From assembly GCA_008973525.1 (NCBI GenBank), contig WACJ01000046.1:620001-684000 (forward strand): DNA of 64,000 bases. Direction: 5' to 3'. The DNA is from Stenopsyche tienmushanensis. Lineage: Eukaryota; Arthropoda; Insecta; Trichoptera; Stenopsychidae. Shown here in pieces: positions 1 to 11,402 of the stretch; position 1 is the first letter of the stretch; each line of letters begins with the position of its first letter. A program made the position numbers and the translations under genes. The notes below the pieces were generated by a model. It ran no database searches and had not been told where the DNA came from. It was given only the letters and a program-made list of their open reading frames with translations.

Positions 1-429
1 TGTTATCATTGACGCTTAAGTCTAAGACTTCAATCTAACAGTTAAAGAACGAAACATGACTTCCAAATGCGTTGTTATACCTGGAAAATAGTGAATTTAT
101 AAATAATCGTAGATCAACTTCTTACGATCCGAAAAATTTGAATAAAAACACAAATTATTACATTTATCTTACAATACATGCATTGGTTTTATGATTTGAA
201 GTAAGCTTATAATTTGTATGAGTTGCATATATTTTGCTGATGTACGAATTATTTACCCAAGCTCTAATTGATTCGAAGAATTCTGCTTATGTATTTAATT
301 TGTTTTCGGCAAACTCTATCCACTAGCACGCTTCCCAAATTTCGCCGACTTCTCCCGACAATAACCAGTGTTAAAGTTTTATGAATCCACACGTTATTAC
401 TAACCTCTCCTTTCCGAAGAGTTTCGCAG
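1..429. other. Left-edge AT-rich DNA, intron-like 3' end
   Basis: No gene is seen in 1-380. From 398 to 429 on the plus strand the sequence has the order of an intron end: a TACTAAC branch-point-like heptamer (398-404), a pyrimidine-rich run (CCTCTCCTTTCC) and a CAG at 427-429, about 26 nt after the branch A. An earlier AG at 418-419 is a possible alternative acceptor. If real, this intron starts outside the window. Confidence 0.3.
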
Positions 430-624
430 CTGTTAATCAAGAATAAGTGCGAGGTGCCAGAATGGTGGTTAAGTAAAGATATTGTTAACTCTTACTTGGG
501 CCAAACCACACTTTATTTCAACCCCGAAGGTGTTGAGCAACTTGAAAGTAAACAAATTTCAACCACACGTGCCTTTGCCAAATCCTCAAAAACAGCGACT
601 ATTGATGAAATGTATAACTTTTAA
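430..624 (+). CDS. Candidate terminal exon, unknown protein
   Basis: The frame stays open for 64 codons and ends at TAA (622-624). It begins right after the branch-point, pyrimidine-tract and CAG signal at 398-429. The only ATG is four codons before the stop, so it would be an internal-to-last exon and not a complete gene. The peptide is mixed and hydrophilic, with VPEWWLSKDIVNSYLGQ near its start and ending in TIDEMYNF. I do not recognise a family. Local GC is higher than in the flanks. The frame is in fact open upstream to about 387. Stop-free runs of this length occur by chance several times in 64 kb, so the support is mainly the splice signal and the protein-like composition. AATAAA-like strings follow within 150 bases, for example AATAAA near 760. 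Confidence 0.33.
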   Translation: MLIKNKCEVPEWWLSKDIVNSYLGQTTLYFNPEGVEQLESKQISTTRAFAKSSKTATIDEMYNF

Positions 625-1519
625 TCTAAACAGTACATAAATAGATGAATTTAAATTTTCTTTAATCAACGAATAATATATGATTTTTTTTAGGTTTCAC
701 TTCACAATGAATCTCTATTTTGAGTTGCGATCAATGATTCACCCACGTAGCCAAGATGTGAATAAATAACTCGAAATACTGCTACCCTCGTTCAACTTTG
801 ATAGTTATGGTACTTCAATAAAAAGCTTTAAGGTAAAGTTTATTTTTATGTTTGTTCGTTTGACGTTCATTTTATTAATAATATTTGACCACTTTCACAA
901 AACGATCCTTTGTAAAAAGTTCTGCTAAGCTTTGATCCAGTTTGGATCACTTCATAAAAGCCGAGTTATTTTTATTGTCGTTAAATTTAGAAAAATTGCA
1001 CTGAAAATGTATGATTATTCAAAGCTTTTTTTTTAATGAAATATACTCACCCCTCGAATAAAACCATTGTGTGGATGTATAAAAACATGATGTAATGAAG
1101 ATTTGCATTAATAATGCATCAACACTTTAAAACTCTTTAATAATCAATTGCTTATTTTCAGTGTGTAAATTTTATTAAAAGGGAAAAAAGTGTATTGAAC
1201 TCTTCATTTTTAAACTACTATCCATCAAAAGCTTTCATAGTTTTTCTTAAACCATATTAAACAAATCACTGTCTATCGATAATATCAAATTAAATAATAG
1301 TCAAATAAAAATAAATTTATTCAAGTTAACACTCAATTGAATTTGTATTTAAAACCTATCAATTTTGCATACTTCATAATAAACTCATAAAGTTCATATT
1401 CTCAACTTCATATTAAAGCAAAAAATATATATTAAAGCTTTATTAAAATTATACACGAATATACTTTAGTACATCGTATAAATGTTTGATATTATTTTTA
1501 TGCATGGTTTGTATTTCAG
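625..1519. other. AT-rich stretch, no gene seen
   Basis: Very AT-rich with frequent stops in all frames. I see no repeat, RNA gene or clear regulatory cluster. The last 15 bases (TTTGTATTTCAG) look like a splice acceptor for the frame that follows. Confidence 0.4.
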
Positions 1520-1827
1520 GGGGTTTAAAAGCTTTCGATTTCGATGAATATAAAAACGCTCATCTCAATGTCGATGCATTGTTGTAAAATCGACGAATGA
1601 AATAAGACGACCGTATCTTAAAATGGATCGAAAAATTCTTATTGAAACCATTCGAACTTTTAATTTCCAAAGCCTTCGTTTGGACATTCGCAAAAGATCT
1701 TAAATAAAACGTCATTCTGTCAATCAGGACAGCGAACTGATTTACGATAACTTGAAATTAATTGGCAGACTGAAGATTGGAATCTTAAGATCGGAAATTA
1801 AATTTTATTTGAAAATGCCTTAAAAGC
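1520..1827 (+). pseudogene. Decayed coding-like frame with TAA interruptions
   Basis: Starting after an acceptor-like TTTGTATTTCAG, one frame (first codon 1522) runs about 101 codons to TAA at 1825 and is interrupted only by three TAA codons, at 1585, 1603 and 1705. The peptide looks protein-like: it opens GLKAFDFDEYKNAHLNVDALL and later has LKWIEKFLLKPFELLISKAF. About eight stops would be expected in random DNA of this composition. I do not recognise the protein. It could be a pseudogene of a host or transposon gene, or chance. No start codon or partner exon is visible. Confidence 0.25.
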
Positions 1828-3181
1828 ATCAATATAATATATGTTTTGTAATGTCTCCATACAACGATTGACAAGATTCAAATAACATATTACGTATTTC
1901 AAATAACATAACTTATACAATGGCTCGTTTGTTTTGCATGTTTCGATAAAGTAGTAAATCGTCCTCGAACTTCTCGAAATTAAACAGGATATTTGCAGTA
2001 ATATGGTTGCAAATATTTTGGAGATAAATGCACCTACAAATACAATCTCAGAATCCTATTTCAACATATGAGTACTTACAACTTCTTTTCATTTCATCTG
2101 TGAGTACACTTTGTTATTATACGTTCAGAGCTCACTTGATCTTCGAATCGAATAGAAAATACGAGGCTTTCCAAATACTTGGAGGAAAAGCAGACGTAAA
2201 TTTAATCTCATAACGAAAACTCCAAAATAAAAAATCTACGATTGGATTATAAATTTGAACTTTGATCATATTCAAGCAATTCAAATCTGTCATAAAACCT
2301 ATGTATGATGAACAATCAATATAATTAAATTTTCACTGTTTGCTCAAAAGAATGAACGGCAAATTAAATTGTCAGTTTGAATATGTTGATCGAGTCAAAG
2401 CACGACCAAACCTAAGACCGATAAAGTCAACAAAAATAGCGTGCAAGCAAACATTTCACGAAGTCTAAGTCTTAAAAATATATTCGGAAGCAACGAAGAT
2501 TTCCACAGAATCCTTAATCAGCTAAAGTGCGGCTCCTTAAATGTTTATTTCCAAGGCCATTTATTTCTCCGTTCGTTCCTAATCAACTTCGATGATTGCC
2601 AAAAAATCTTATCCCTTCTATACAGCGCTTGCTAATAAAATTATTCCGTAACCGCACCCCAAAATAATTTATCATTTAAACACCATACTGACCTATGAAT
2701 ATCGAGAGCTAAAATATATATATCAAAATAATGTATTTACATGTATTTTGTCATTAGACAAGAATATTACTAGGAATTTTGCTTTATAAATTCATTAGTG
2801 GTATATAAAATACAAATGGAGTATCTTTTTTTTCTACATAGTTCTCTTCATTACAAAAAGTAAATCCATCGGATGAAAAGCTTCTTGATCCCTTCACTGA
2901 AGAACACAACTCTTGCCTTGCTACATCGCCTTCTTTCTTTAGTGACGAGCCTTTTGCCCTTTTTATGGTATTGAGAACGTTGACCTGTTATGTTACGCCA
3001 TCTAAAAAATACGTATCCTCTTTTTCCATACATTTGTTAGTCTCGTTTTACATGATTTCGTTTAACACGATGATCTAGCAGAACGTAGTGTATTTGTCAT
3101 AAAACACTTTAGGCATCTCATGTTTGTAAAATAAAAATACATACCATTCGAACTTATTTTATTATGAATTCGTTTTTAATA
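1828..3181. other. AT-rich stretch with one unrecognised open frame
   Basis: Mostly featureless. A plus-strand frame is open from 2390 to 2632 (81 codons, no early ATG; it ends LSLLYSAC). It has no family resemblance I can name and its length is within chance expectation. Nothing else is supported. Confidence 0.3.
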
Positions 3182-3209
3182 CGAGGTATATCCTAAAAGT
3201 AAGTGTACT
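3182..3209 (+). repeat. mariner left terminal inverted repeat
   Basis: The inner 20 bases match the reverse complement of 3932-3951 with one mismatch. Preceded by TA (3180-3181). Confidence 0.85.
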
Positions 3210-3322
3210 GTGACAATAACGGGCTGTGTTTTTTGTTTTTTTGTCAGTTGCGTGAAAGAGAACGAGTCTATGGCGCCTGCGAATTTCTTGCGTGACTTAA
3301 ATTGGAAGGTTAGGATTTTCTG

Positions 3323-3854
3323 ATTTCTATTGTGACTGGAGATAAAAGTGGGTGGCTCATTACACGTCTGAGTCAAAAAAAATAGTCGTCACAGTGTTCC
3401 GCATTTGCCAAAAAAGGTTTTGGGACCGAAAAAGCATCATTTTGTTCGAATTTCTATCACAGGGAGAGACCATCAATGCACAACGATATTGTGAGACCCT
3501 AAAAAACTCAAAAGAAGCATTCAAAACAAAAGGAGGGGTATGCTGACGAGAAGGATGTGCTTGCTGCACGACAACGCCCGTCCTCACACAGCTTCAACCA
3601 CCAAGGCGCTCTTGGAGTTATTTGATTGGGATATTTTGAACCACCCCCCGTATTCTCCTAACTTAGCGCCTTCAAATTATCCCTTCTCTAAAAGAAAAAA
3701 AAATGGTGGTATTCAGTTTTCAACCGATGAGTAAGTGTAGAAAGAGGTTCTGAAGTGGAGGAAGGAGCTGAAGAGAGAGTTCTTCGAAAATGGCATAAAC
3801 AATCTTGTGCCGCGATTCACCAGATGCATTGAACCGGGTAGCAATTTTGTTTAA
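3323..3854 (+). pseudogene. mariner transposase catalytic-domain relic
   Basis: A broken DD34D transposase in three frames. DFLISIVTGD supplies the first catalytic aspartate (codon 3341-3343). A frameshift leads to HYTSESKK and, from about 3418, WDRKSIILFEFLSQGETINA. A second frameshift near 3535 leads to MLTRRMCLLHDNARPHTA (second aspartate, codon 3570-3572). The third catalytic position, 34 residues further on in the context APSNY, is Asn (AAT, 3675-3677) where the family has Asp. TAA (3732) and TAG (3738) interrupt the tail, which still reads FFENGINNLVPRF and stops at 3852-3854. The N-terminal helix-turn-helix region is absent. The enzyme would normally cut and paste the element at TA sites. 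This copy is dead by deletion, frameshifts, nonsense codons and loss of a catalytic residue. Confidence 0.9.
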
Positions 3855-3931
3855 AAATAGTTAATAAGTGTATCAACAATATTTTGGTTTTATTTTTCAA
3901 ACACACTTTTTCTAAAAAAATATAAAAATTT

Positions 3932-3959
3932 AGTACACTTACTTTTGGGATCTGCAGAT
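3932..3959 (-). repeat. mariner right terminal inverted repeat
   Basis: Partner of 3182-3209. The outer eight or so bases have diverged, so the exact end is uncertain by a few bases. Confidence 0.8.
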
Positions 3960-6900
3960 GATAACGTGATTATTTTTGTGTGTTCAATGATAAATTCTCA
4001 CTGTATAGTGAATCAAACACCCTGCAATCATCAGCGACAGTTAAGAATCATATGTGAGTCCTCCGGACTTAACCTATTAATTAAACAAGACTGCTAGTCC
4101 TAAATACGTTATTAAAATGAATCAGTTTTTAATATAAAAACGATCGTGTCTAAAACATTTATCCTTTGATCGTCAATCTATTAAGGTCGTATTGAGACGT
4201 AAAGTAAATTTATCCTTGACATTAAACCAGAAGATCCTCGAAATCCTAGTAGGATCAAATATTTGCGGTCAGGTCATCATTTTATGGCGGCATAAAATAC
4301 GAAGACAATCGTAAACACAGAATCAAAAAATCACTCACTAGTGGAATAAATACTTCTTACATCGGCAACGACAAGTTTTATCGCTCATTTTATCGCCTAA
4401 AACACCCTAAATTAGCCCATAAAAATGCTGCCTGATGTGACTTACGAACTTCTTAACAAATGTACATGTTATCATAATTCTTTAGAATTGTAGGAATGGC
4501 ATGACACTTAATGTGCGCTCGAAATGCCATTTATTTTTGACACTGTTTTCTCATAATAAAATGGGGAAATCACTGGGCCATATTCTTTTAATGAGGTGAT
4601 CATTAAAGAGGTATATCGAAAAAGTGACCCTCGAGTGGATTGGGTTGAGAGGTTTTCAAGCACCATGGCTTCAGTATTAAATTATCAGCTATTACATTAT
4701 GATGCCATCATGGATGGAGAGGTCCGGAGTCTAGACCTTTGCGTGACGTGGACCTCTGTCAACTGGATAATACGGTTAAATCAACTGATCCTGGTACACT
4801 AAAGGATCGTTTTGTGGACACAAGAGACTATGATATATATATAAAATACATAGTTTGAGAAAACTGTGCTTGCTCATGGCTTATTCAAACATATGGACTT
4901 TGGTTTAACTCCACTTTAATATGCTTGTTGGTCGGACTCTTTGTTTTAGCTGACCAAATTCAAGTTTGTGCATAAATTCGTTTATATTACAATCCCCAAA
5001 TATTGATCCATTGCTTACATGTTGAACAGAAATTTAAGCATATAGTCAATGGATATATTTACTATCAGAACATTCTAAATAAATTATGCTTTTAACTTGA
5101 TCGTATAATATCATTAACGTGTCGAATATGAAATTTAACCTTGTTAATTTTCATACTAACATATTTTCGAATTCATATAAGCAAATTACTCTTTAACTAA
5201 TCTAAGCCCTGTATAATATGATTAAATACGAGATCTAATGGCACATTAGTACAAGTAAAACATTTTATAATTGTATATATTGATTAATAAAATAACCAAA
5301 ATTCTACGTTTTTTAGTTCAGCCAACAACGATCCTTCGATGAAGTGAATAATTTATTATAACATTAACAAAAAAAAATTGTATTTGCTTATGAAACTTAA
5401 AACGATATGTGAATTAAGTGTGTTATTTAAACTAATCTTAGTTACAGCAATAAGCGATGGATTTGTGATATATGATATTAATAAAAATTAAGAACAAATG
5501 TGAAAATGTTCATAAAAATAGATAAAATAGTTCATACTTACATCAATAACTCAAATAATTGTGTACAATCTATTTCATCATTGTTTTTAAAACTTATTTC
5601 TTAGTTATTTCTATGGAACCATTGACAACTACTATATCTTAATTTTTATAGTTTTGTTTAATGTTATTTGGATTTAAATCGCTAAAGACCGTAATTATAC
5701 TCAATCAAATTAATCAACATCTTATATTGTTATCTGTCTCTCAATCGTATTTCAAATTTGAAAATTTGTCATATAGCTTTCAATATTTTACACATTTAAA
5801 AGATATTTTGAATACTTATTAAAAATAAAACTTCTCATATGTTTATGAATACATTTTATCGGCACCCCCCTGCGTAAAAAAAGATGGGCAGGTTTATAAA
5901 TGTATATCGGTACGGTTATTCAGAATACATTTTCCGATCAATATATCTTTACAAAATATATGATGGTATTCGAATAACGCTTTACGTATCTAAAGGTTTA
6001 AAAGGTTTGATATATTTATAAATGGATAGCAACATAAATCTGTTATATTGTCTGTACATTTAAATGATTAAATTGATTTCTAGCAATAAACTAAACGATC
6101 ATATGATAAAGTTTCTTTTGAATATATTGATTCGATTAGAAATTAAATTAAATGGGCCAATAACAGTTTTAAATTTATGCAAGTGTAAATTTACTAAATA
6201 ATCCATCGCTAAGAAGTTAAAGTGCAGTGAGACTGCAATTTATAATGTAGTCTTGAAATTGGGCCATGGAAAATATTTTACTAAAGATTGCTGTTTACTT
6301 TCAATGTTCAAGCTCATTAAGAGCTATACTAAAATATATGTTATTATGCAGAATGATAAAATTTTCCATACATCTAATATTACGTATTTTTATAGAATAA
6401 CATTTGCGATGTTTGAATAAGCTAATAGTCTTAATTTGAATATTTAATCTTTGGATCGCTTTCAAGGACTAGTTTATACATTTGCATCCATCTATTGCTG
6501 AAAATTGAGTGCAGAGTAGAATATTTTGAAAGGCCCAGTTTACTTCTGAATGTCCAGCTATGTATCGCAGTGTCCTTTCAGCAGGTCTTCATAAAATAGA
6601 AACTCCCGTCTTGGCTCATCCAGACGATGAAAAACGTAATTTTTGTGCAAAACCAATGAAGACAATTAAAGCTCTATGCTTATTAGCCTAACATCTATGG
6701 AAAACTTGCCTCACAATATCGTTGGATTATTCAAATAATAAAAACAGAAACTCAAGATTCAGTACATGTATAATTAATATAAAACATCCGTTCAAACTCA
6801 AATTTTCTAAAAATCTTATGTGTTTTTACATTAATTTTTATACAGATATATGCTAAACTTAATGTTGGTATTAACAAAAAGTACTTTATTTTGGTTTATG

Positions 6901-7090
6901 ATATTTTAATCGCTCCAGAAATAATATTTCAAATGAAATCGCAAGCAGACTTTTCAATTTAATGCGAAAAATCAGTATTTCAATATATTCAAAAGCTTTT
7001 TTTCAGATCTATATACATACAAGAAGGGTTGATTTAAATGCTTTTCTTGACCTCTACTACTTGCTTAACAAAAAATAGGTCGTACAAGTA
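3960..7090. other. AT-rich stretch, minor inverted repeats only
   Basis: No gene seen. A slightly GC-richer patch at about 4600-4830 has an exact 7-bp inverted repeat (GAGGTCC 4719-4725, GGACCTC 4750-4756) and two TCAACTGAT/TCAACTGGA boxes. A small patch at 5858-5905 (CACCCCCCTGCG ... GGGCAGG) can fold weakly. The remainder is filler. Confidence 0.35.
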
Positions 7091-9417
7091 AAGGTTTGTC
7101 ATGTTTATTACAGCGTGGCGCTGGTCTAAAGCATCTTTATATTTACGAGCATTAAATCCCGTTCAAAGCAATACCTGGAGATTTCCACCAGGAAAAAACT
7201 TGCCATAAAACAGCACTTTTAAAACTTTCCTTCGGCTTAGCACTGGAATGACGTAAATGTTTTCCACGAGCTTAAAATATAAAAATTTTATAACTCCGTA
7301 CGGTATCGCATTTTTCCTTTTTCCGTGGATGAATATTTGGCGTGCTTATTCTATTTCATTTTAAAATATCATCTGAAAGAGTTTTTGATTCACGACAAAA
7401 AAGCGGACTTAAATATAAAAATAATGCCTCATATAGTCAAAGTGCCCTATTATTTAATATATTGTAAATATTATGATAAAATTTGCTATAATGACTGATA
7501 TATATTTGAGATTCGCTGGTAGGTTTCATGGCTGTCTTTTGATAAAAAAAAATGTTTTTCAAGCTATTTATACTTTTTACCTTCCCACTGAATCCGGAGA
7601 TCTTCGTGGGGAGAGTATTTATATTTTTGCCTCTTAACGTCAAGCAATGGCGGTAAATCCACGTAAAAACGATTCCATACCGCACCCATACTGCAAGTGG
7701 TTTTTAGTTTTTCCTCGTATAAAACCAACCCTTGCCCCGAGCATTGAATACGATACAAATTCAAATCACAGTTATACTTCAATTTTTAAATATATATATA
7801 TTTGTCAGATTTTATGTACGCTTAGGTATCCCTGAAACTCTAGATTTATTGAAGTTTTCTTCACCAAGCGGAAACATGCTCTGTTGACAGCTTGCACGTC
7901 ACATTTGACAACCCTCCGAATCTACCTGTACGTGACTTGTTCTAGAATGTGGAACTAGAACGATTTTAAGCAAAGAACATTTTATTGAGGCTGCTCGATG
8001 AAAATTTCAATAAAAAACCAGTAAAGAAACAGAAGACTTTTATTCTATAGCTTCGTGTCAACAGCTATCAAGCAAACATAAACAACTTTTCCTTGAGAAT
8101 ATTTCAAATTTAATCTATTATAGTAAAATGCAGGTTTTTTTTATATAAATCAATAATACAAACTCACACAAGCGGCTTAAAACTCAAAAAGAGTATACTT
8201 TTAATAATTTTTCTTTTATAAAGATTTCTTTTATAAAACGTGCTATACGATTTATTCAAATGATTTTTCATCAAAAATGATTTATTGACTATTTAATACC
8301 AAGCCAATGAATATGTCCGATGTCAGGTCTTTTATATACTTTAGTTGATTAGAATGCTATGATTATTCAAGGAACTATTCCATTGTGCAGATAAAAACAG
8401 TCATCTTAGTTTCAATATCTTAATGCTTTATCTGGAAGCTCTTCAAATTTTTTTAGTAAAATTTATAATGATACATTTCGAATAATTAGTATTTTTTTTC
8501 TCAAAAAAAAACCGAAATTAATATAATTCATAGAATATCATATTAAATTATTTTAAATACCTTAACATAACAAAAACTAAATACCTCATATTTGCATAAA
8601 TAGAACATAGAGCATTTTATAAATTCAGACTATGTTGGCTTAAATATGCAGTCTGAGCTTGAAAGCTTTATGCATAGCATAGTAAAAGAAACCTACCATC
8701 AAGATATACCTAAAATATACCATACCTGCTTATGAAAATAATCAAAAATCATTATTTAAACAACTAAATAAACATTTATCGCCTAAATAAATTTCAATCA
8801 AACCAATCCATATACGTTGTGAATTTTTCATCAATAAAACTCTGTTTTTTAATATTCAAACGTCGTCACCATCAGAATGCAGCCTCTACAAAATGCCCGT
8901 ATGGTCGACCAACATTTCAATGAAAACAGATGACAATTAAAACGTGGGCCAGCAATCGAGTCATGCGTCGATATTCTACGGTATTGGGGGAAAAAATGCT
9001 AAAATATTCATTTGGGTGGATGCGCATACGAAACAGGTTTGTATATTGAAATTAAAAAAACGGATGACAAATATGAAAAAGGCTTATACATGACAGCGTA
9101 TGATGCATGAAGACAAGAATAAAATAAAGAATGCCTTCGGTTGCGAAAATTTATATCAAGAGCCAAAAATGAAAAATATTTAGTGGGCGATAGACACAAA
9201 AATCGATTTTGGCATCGGAATCATATTTCTATAATACTTTCCCATTATTTATGTTAATAGCATCAAAATCATATTTAAAACTTACACTTAGGACTCATTT
9301 GGTGTTTCGGTATTTGATGTATTTTTCAAAATCATGAGGGAATCATTGCGACAAAATACTAAACATGATTCGTTTTAATTTTAATTTTATAAATTATAAG
9401 TAAAACTATTCAAGAAT
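7091..9417. other. Mostly AT-rich filler with a mild GC patch
   Basis: 7100-7260 and 7570-7750 are somewhat less AT-rich. The second contains ATGGCGG (7647-7653) opening a 62-codon frame with no recognisable domain. 7760-9417 shows nothing beyond short TA runs. Confidence 0.3.
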
Positions 9418-9654
9418 ATGTTTTCAAAGTTTCACAACAAAATTCCGTATTTTTCCGATGTTATGAGCACTATAGTGAACGCAAATCGGTGCTGGAGCAC
9501 GCAACACATAATATGGAATGGCCGCACAGTAGACCCTTGTTCACTACCTCTGTATTACGGGAAGAAAGAAGAAATGAAAGAAGAGGGATATGTTTACAGT
9601 CATTCTTATTTGGAAATTCTTAGAATAGTGGACTTAATTAAAAGGTACTACTAG
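9418..9654 (+). CDS. Unidentified 78-codon open frame
   Basis: ATG at 9418 to TAG at 9652-9654. The peptide opens MFSKFHNKIPYFSDVMSTI and contains WSTQHIIWNGRTVDPC. There is no domain, signal peptide or repeat I can name. It lies about 100 bases upstream of a Mutator-like transposase relic on the same strand and could be part of that element. Several frames of this size are expected by chance in the window, so it is listed mainly for its position. Confidence 0.15.
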   Translation: MFSKFHNKIPYFSDVMSTIVNANRCWSTQHIIWNGRTVDPCSLPLYYGKKEEMKEEGYVYSHSYLEILRIVDLIKRYY

Positions 9655-9749
9655 AAGCATTGGTATCGTTTCGAAAGAGCGTCAGATATCATTAGTTTAG
9701 CTTTGGCCTTTCTAGTACGTATTGAAAGTTAGAAGTCTAAATATAATCT

Positions 9750-10133
9750 TATCCGAAATGAAAACAAGATACCACAGGCCGATGTAGTAAACCACGTAAC
9801 AGATCCTTCCACGGAAATCGACACATCAAGAGTTAATCAAGTTTTAGTGAAGATGCAAGTGGCTAGCAAAAAAAGCTACAACGCTTAGAACGGAACACGA
9901 AGAACACTTTTCTCCTTTGCACCTCCGACCTTCAGAAATAAATTCTTCCAATATATATATAAGATTTGTCGAAAGATGAATTATTGAAGAGATGTTTAGG
10001 TGGTCACACGCAAAATGCAAACGAATGTTTCAACTCGACGTTTGGCGATTGACTCCAAATCAATTACATTCTGACCTAAAAGTAATCAAGGTTGCAACAT
10101 TTTTGCATAATATTATTGTTTAAAGTGTGATTT
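9750..10133 (+). pseudogene. Mutator-like transposase C-terminal relic
   Basis: Three frames joined by frameshifts resemble the C-terminal part of the animal Mutator-like transposase family, whose hallmark is a CLHG-x-TQN-x-NESFN-like block. First segment (about 9755-9885): a frame containing IPQADVVNHVTDPSTEIDTS, ended by TAG. Second segment: HLRPSEINSS near 9920. Third segment (from 9964): DLSKDELLKRCLGGHTQNAN followed by ECFNSTF. A frameshift then leads to WRLTPNQLHSDLKVIKVATF, ending at TAA near 10122-10124. The spacing of these blocks matches what I know of the family. In-frame stops and at least two frameshifts make it non-functional. Terminal repeats were not found. The family is recalled from its motif, so an outside profile search should confirm it. 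Confidence 0.6.
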
Positions 10134-11170
10134 TTATTGCAAAAAAGGTGCAAAAATGGCAAAATCGTATTGATTTTTAATAAAAATTGTGACTTTTACA
10201 ATTCTCGCCAATAGCAAACTCTGATGTTGACCTTCCATTTACAACAGTTTATAACTCGGATATATACGGCGGAAATGAATTTTTAAAAAAATCAGATGTA
10301 CTTCAAAATATTAATAACATATTCTCAAAGTTTAAATAAACTCTAATTATTCTTTCCCTGTTAAAAAAAATCACAAAAAACACTAAAAAATTCTGCCTCT
10401 TAAACTGGTTTCCCCCCTTAACAAATGTTAAATTGATCAAATAACTTTGAATGAAACTAAATATTTCTCCCTTTCCTTTATTACTTTTCATTTTTTATAT
10501 ATAACTAAATGCGAATAAATACAATGCTTATTACCATAAAATTTCATTTTCCTTTTATAACTCAAGCTATAAAATTAATCAGTGAATCAAATGAAAATAA
10601 CAAGCATATATCGTAGTAATCGAATGTTCTAGTTTATCTGGTTTAAATAATAGAAAATATGTATACAGATTTCAGATGACCTCCTAGTTTTATTTGAAAA
10701 TTTCCCTTTTCTATGTATGCTATCCAATTAAAATATAATTGTTAGTGACAGAGTTCTCAATTTTGATCAAAGTAAATTATTAATATGTAATTTTAATGAA
10801 CAAGCAAAAGAAGTACTGCGAACAGAGTTCTTCTAAGTACGCTTTCCTAGCTATAGTAATTCATTAATAACTAATATAATATTTTTGGCTAGATAAATTA
10901 ACGCATCAAATATGTAACGATGTGAAAAAATTGAAGCATATTTCCGATGTATGTTCATCATCCTATGAAATGCCATAATCAACCGATATTTCAACCAGTT
11001 TAGATTTATAAAAAAAACATCAGTTGAAAATTTCATAAGAAAAGCATTTTGGCAATACTTGATTTAGAGAATCATTCATAATAAAGCACAATTTTTGTTT
11101 TGGCTTATTCGATTAATTCAGAGTTTTCACGAAATATTATTGTGTGAAATATTTTCAGAATATTCCCATT
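10134..11170. other. AT-rich stretch, no gene seen
   Basis: Long A/T runs, frequent stops and no recognisable repeat or RNA. Confidence 0.4.
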
Positions 11171-11402
11171 ATATAAACAAGATCCGCTTCTTACTTTTTG
11201 ATTGCACCCAACTTAACATGTATCGACGCAGGTTGCATTGGGATGACAGGCTTGTACATGGACGAAGGGTGATAAGCATGCTGGAAGGCTTACGCTCTGC
11301 ATTGCAATGAGCTTTTTTGAAAATCCGTGTTATGCAAATGACTGACTGCACCACGTGCAATACACACTGCACCCACCGTACTTGCACACATATTTTATTC
11401 AA
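11171..11402. promoter_or_regulatory. GC-richer island with octamer, C/EBP and E-box motifs
   Basis: This 230-base block stands out from its flanks in GC. It contains the palindrome ATTGCAAT (11301-11308, C/EBP-type), a perfect octamer ATGCAAAT (11332-11339, POU-type) and CACGTG (11352-11357, bHLH E-box), plus TGACAG (TALE-type) further upstream. Open frames in both strands here are unrecognised. The regulatory role is inferred from motif density alone. Confidence 0.25.

Larger units (their letters stand above)
3182..3959 (+). mobile_element. Internally deleted mariner transposon
   Basis: Both ends carry inverted repeats. The left end has ATCCTAAAAGTAAGTGTACT (3190-3209) and the right end, reverse-complemented, has ATCCCAAAAGTAAGTGTACT (3932-3951), one mismatch in 20. 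The outer bases of the right repeat are decayed. A TA sits at the left boundary (3180-3181), and a TA at 3962-3963 is the likely right target duplicate. The element is about 0.78 kb, against about 1.3 kb for a full mariner: it goes from the left repeat almost directly into the catalytic domain, so the N-terminal DNA-binding half (about 150 residues) is missing. The termini and internal motifs identify the family securely. The copy cannot encode a working enzyme. Confidence 0.9.

Noticed and set aside
5650..5700. Minus-strand SDLNPNN resembling a Tc1 SPDLNP block
   Set aside because: No other Tc1 block occurs at the right spacing and the frame is short.
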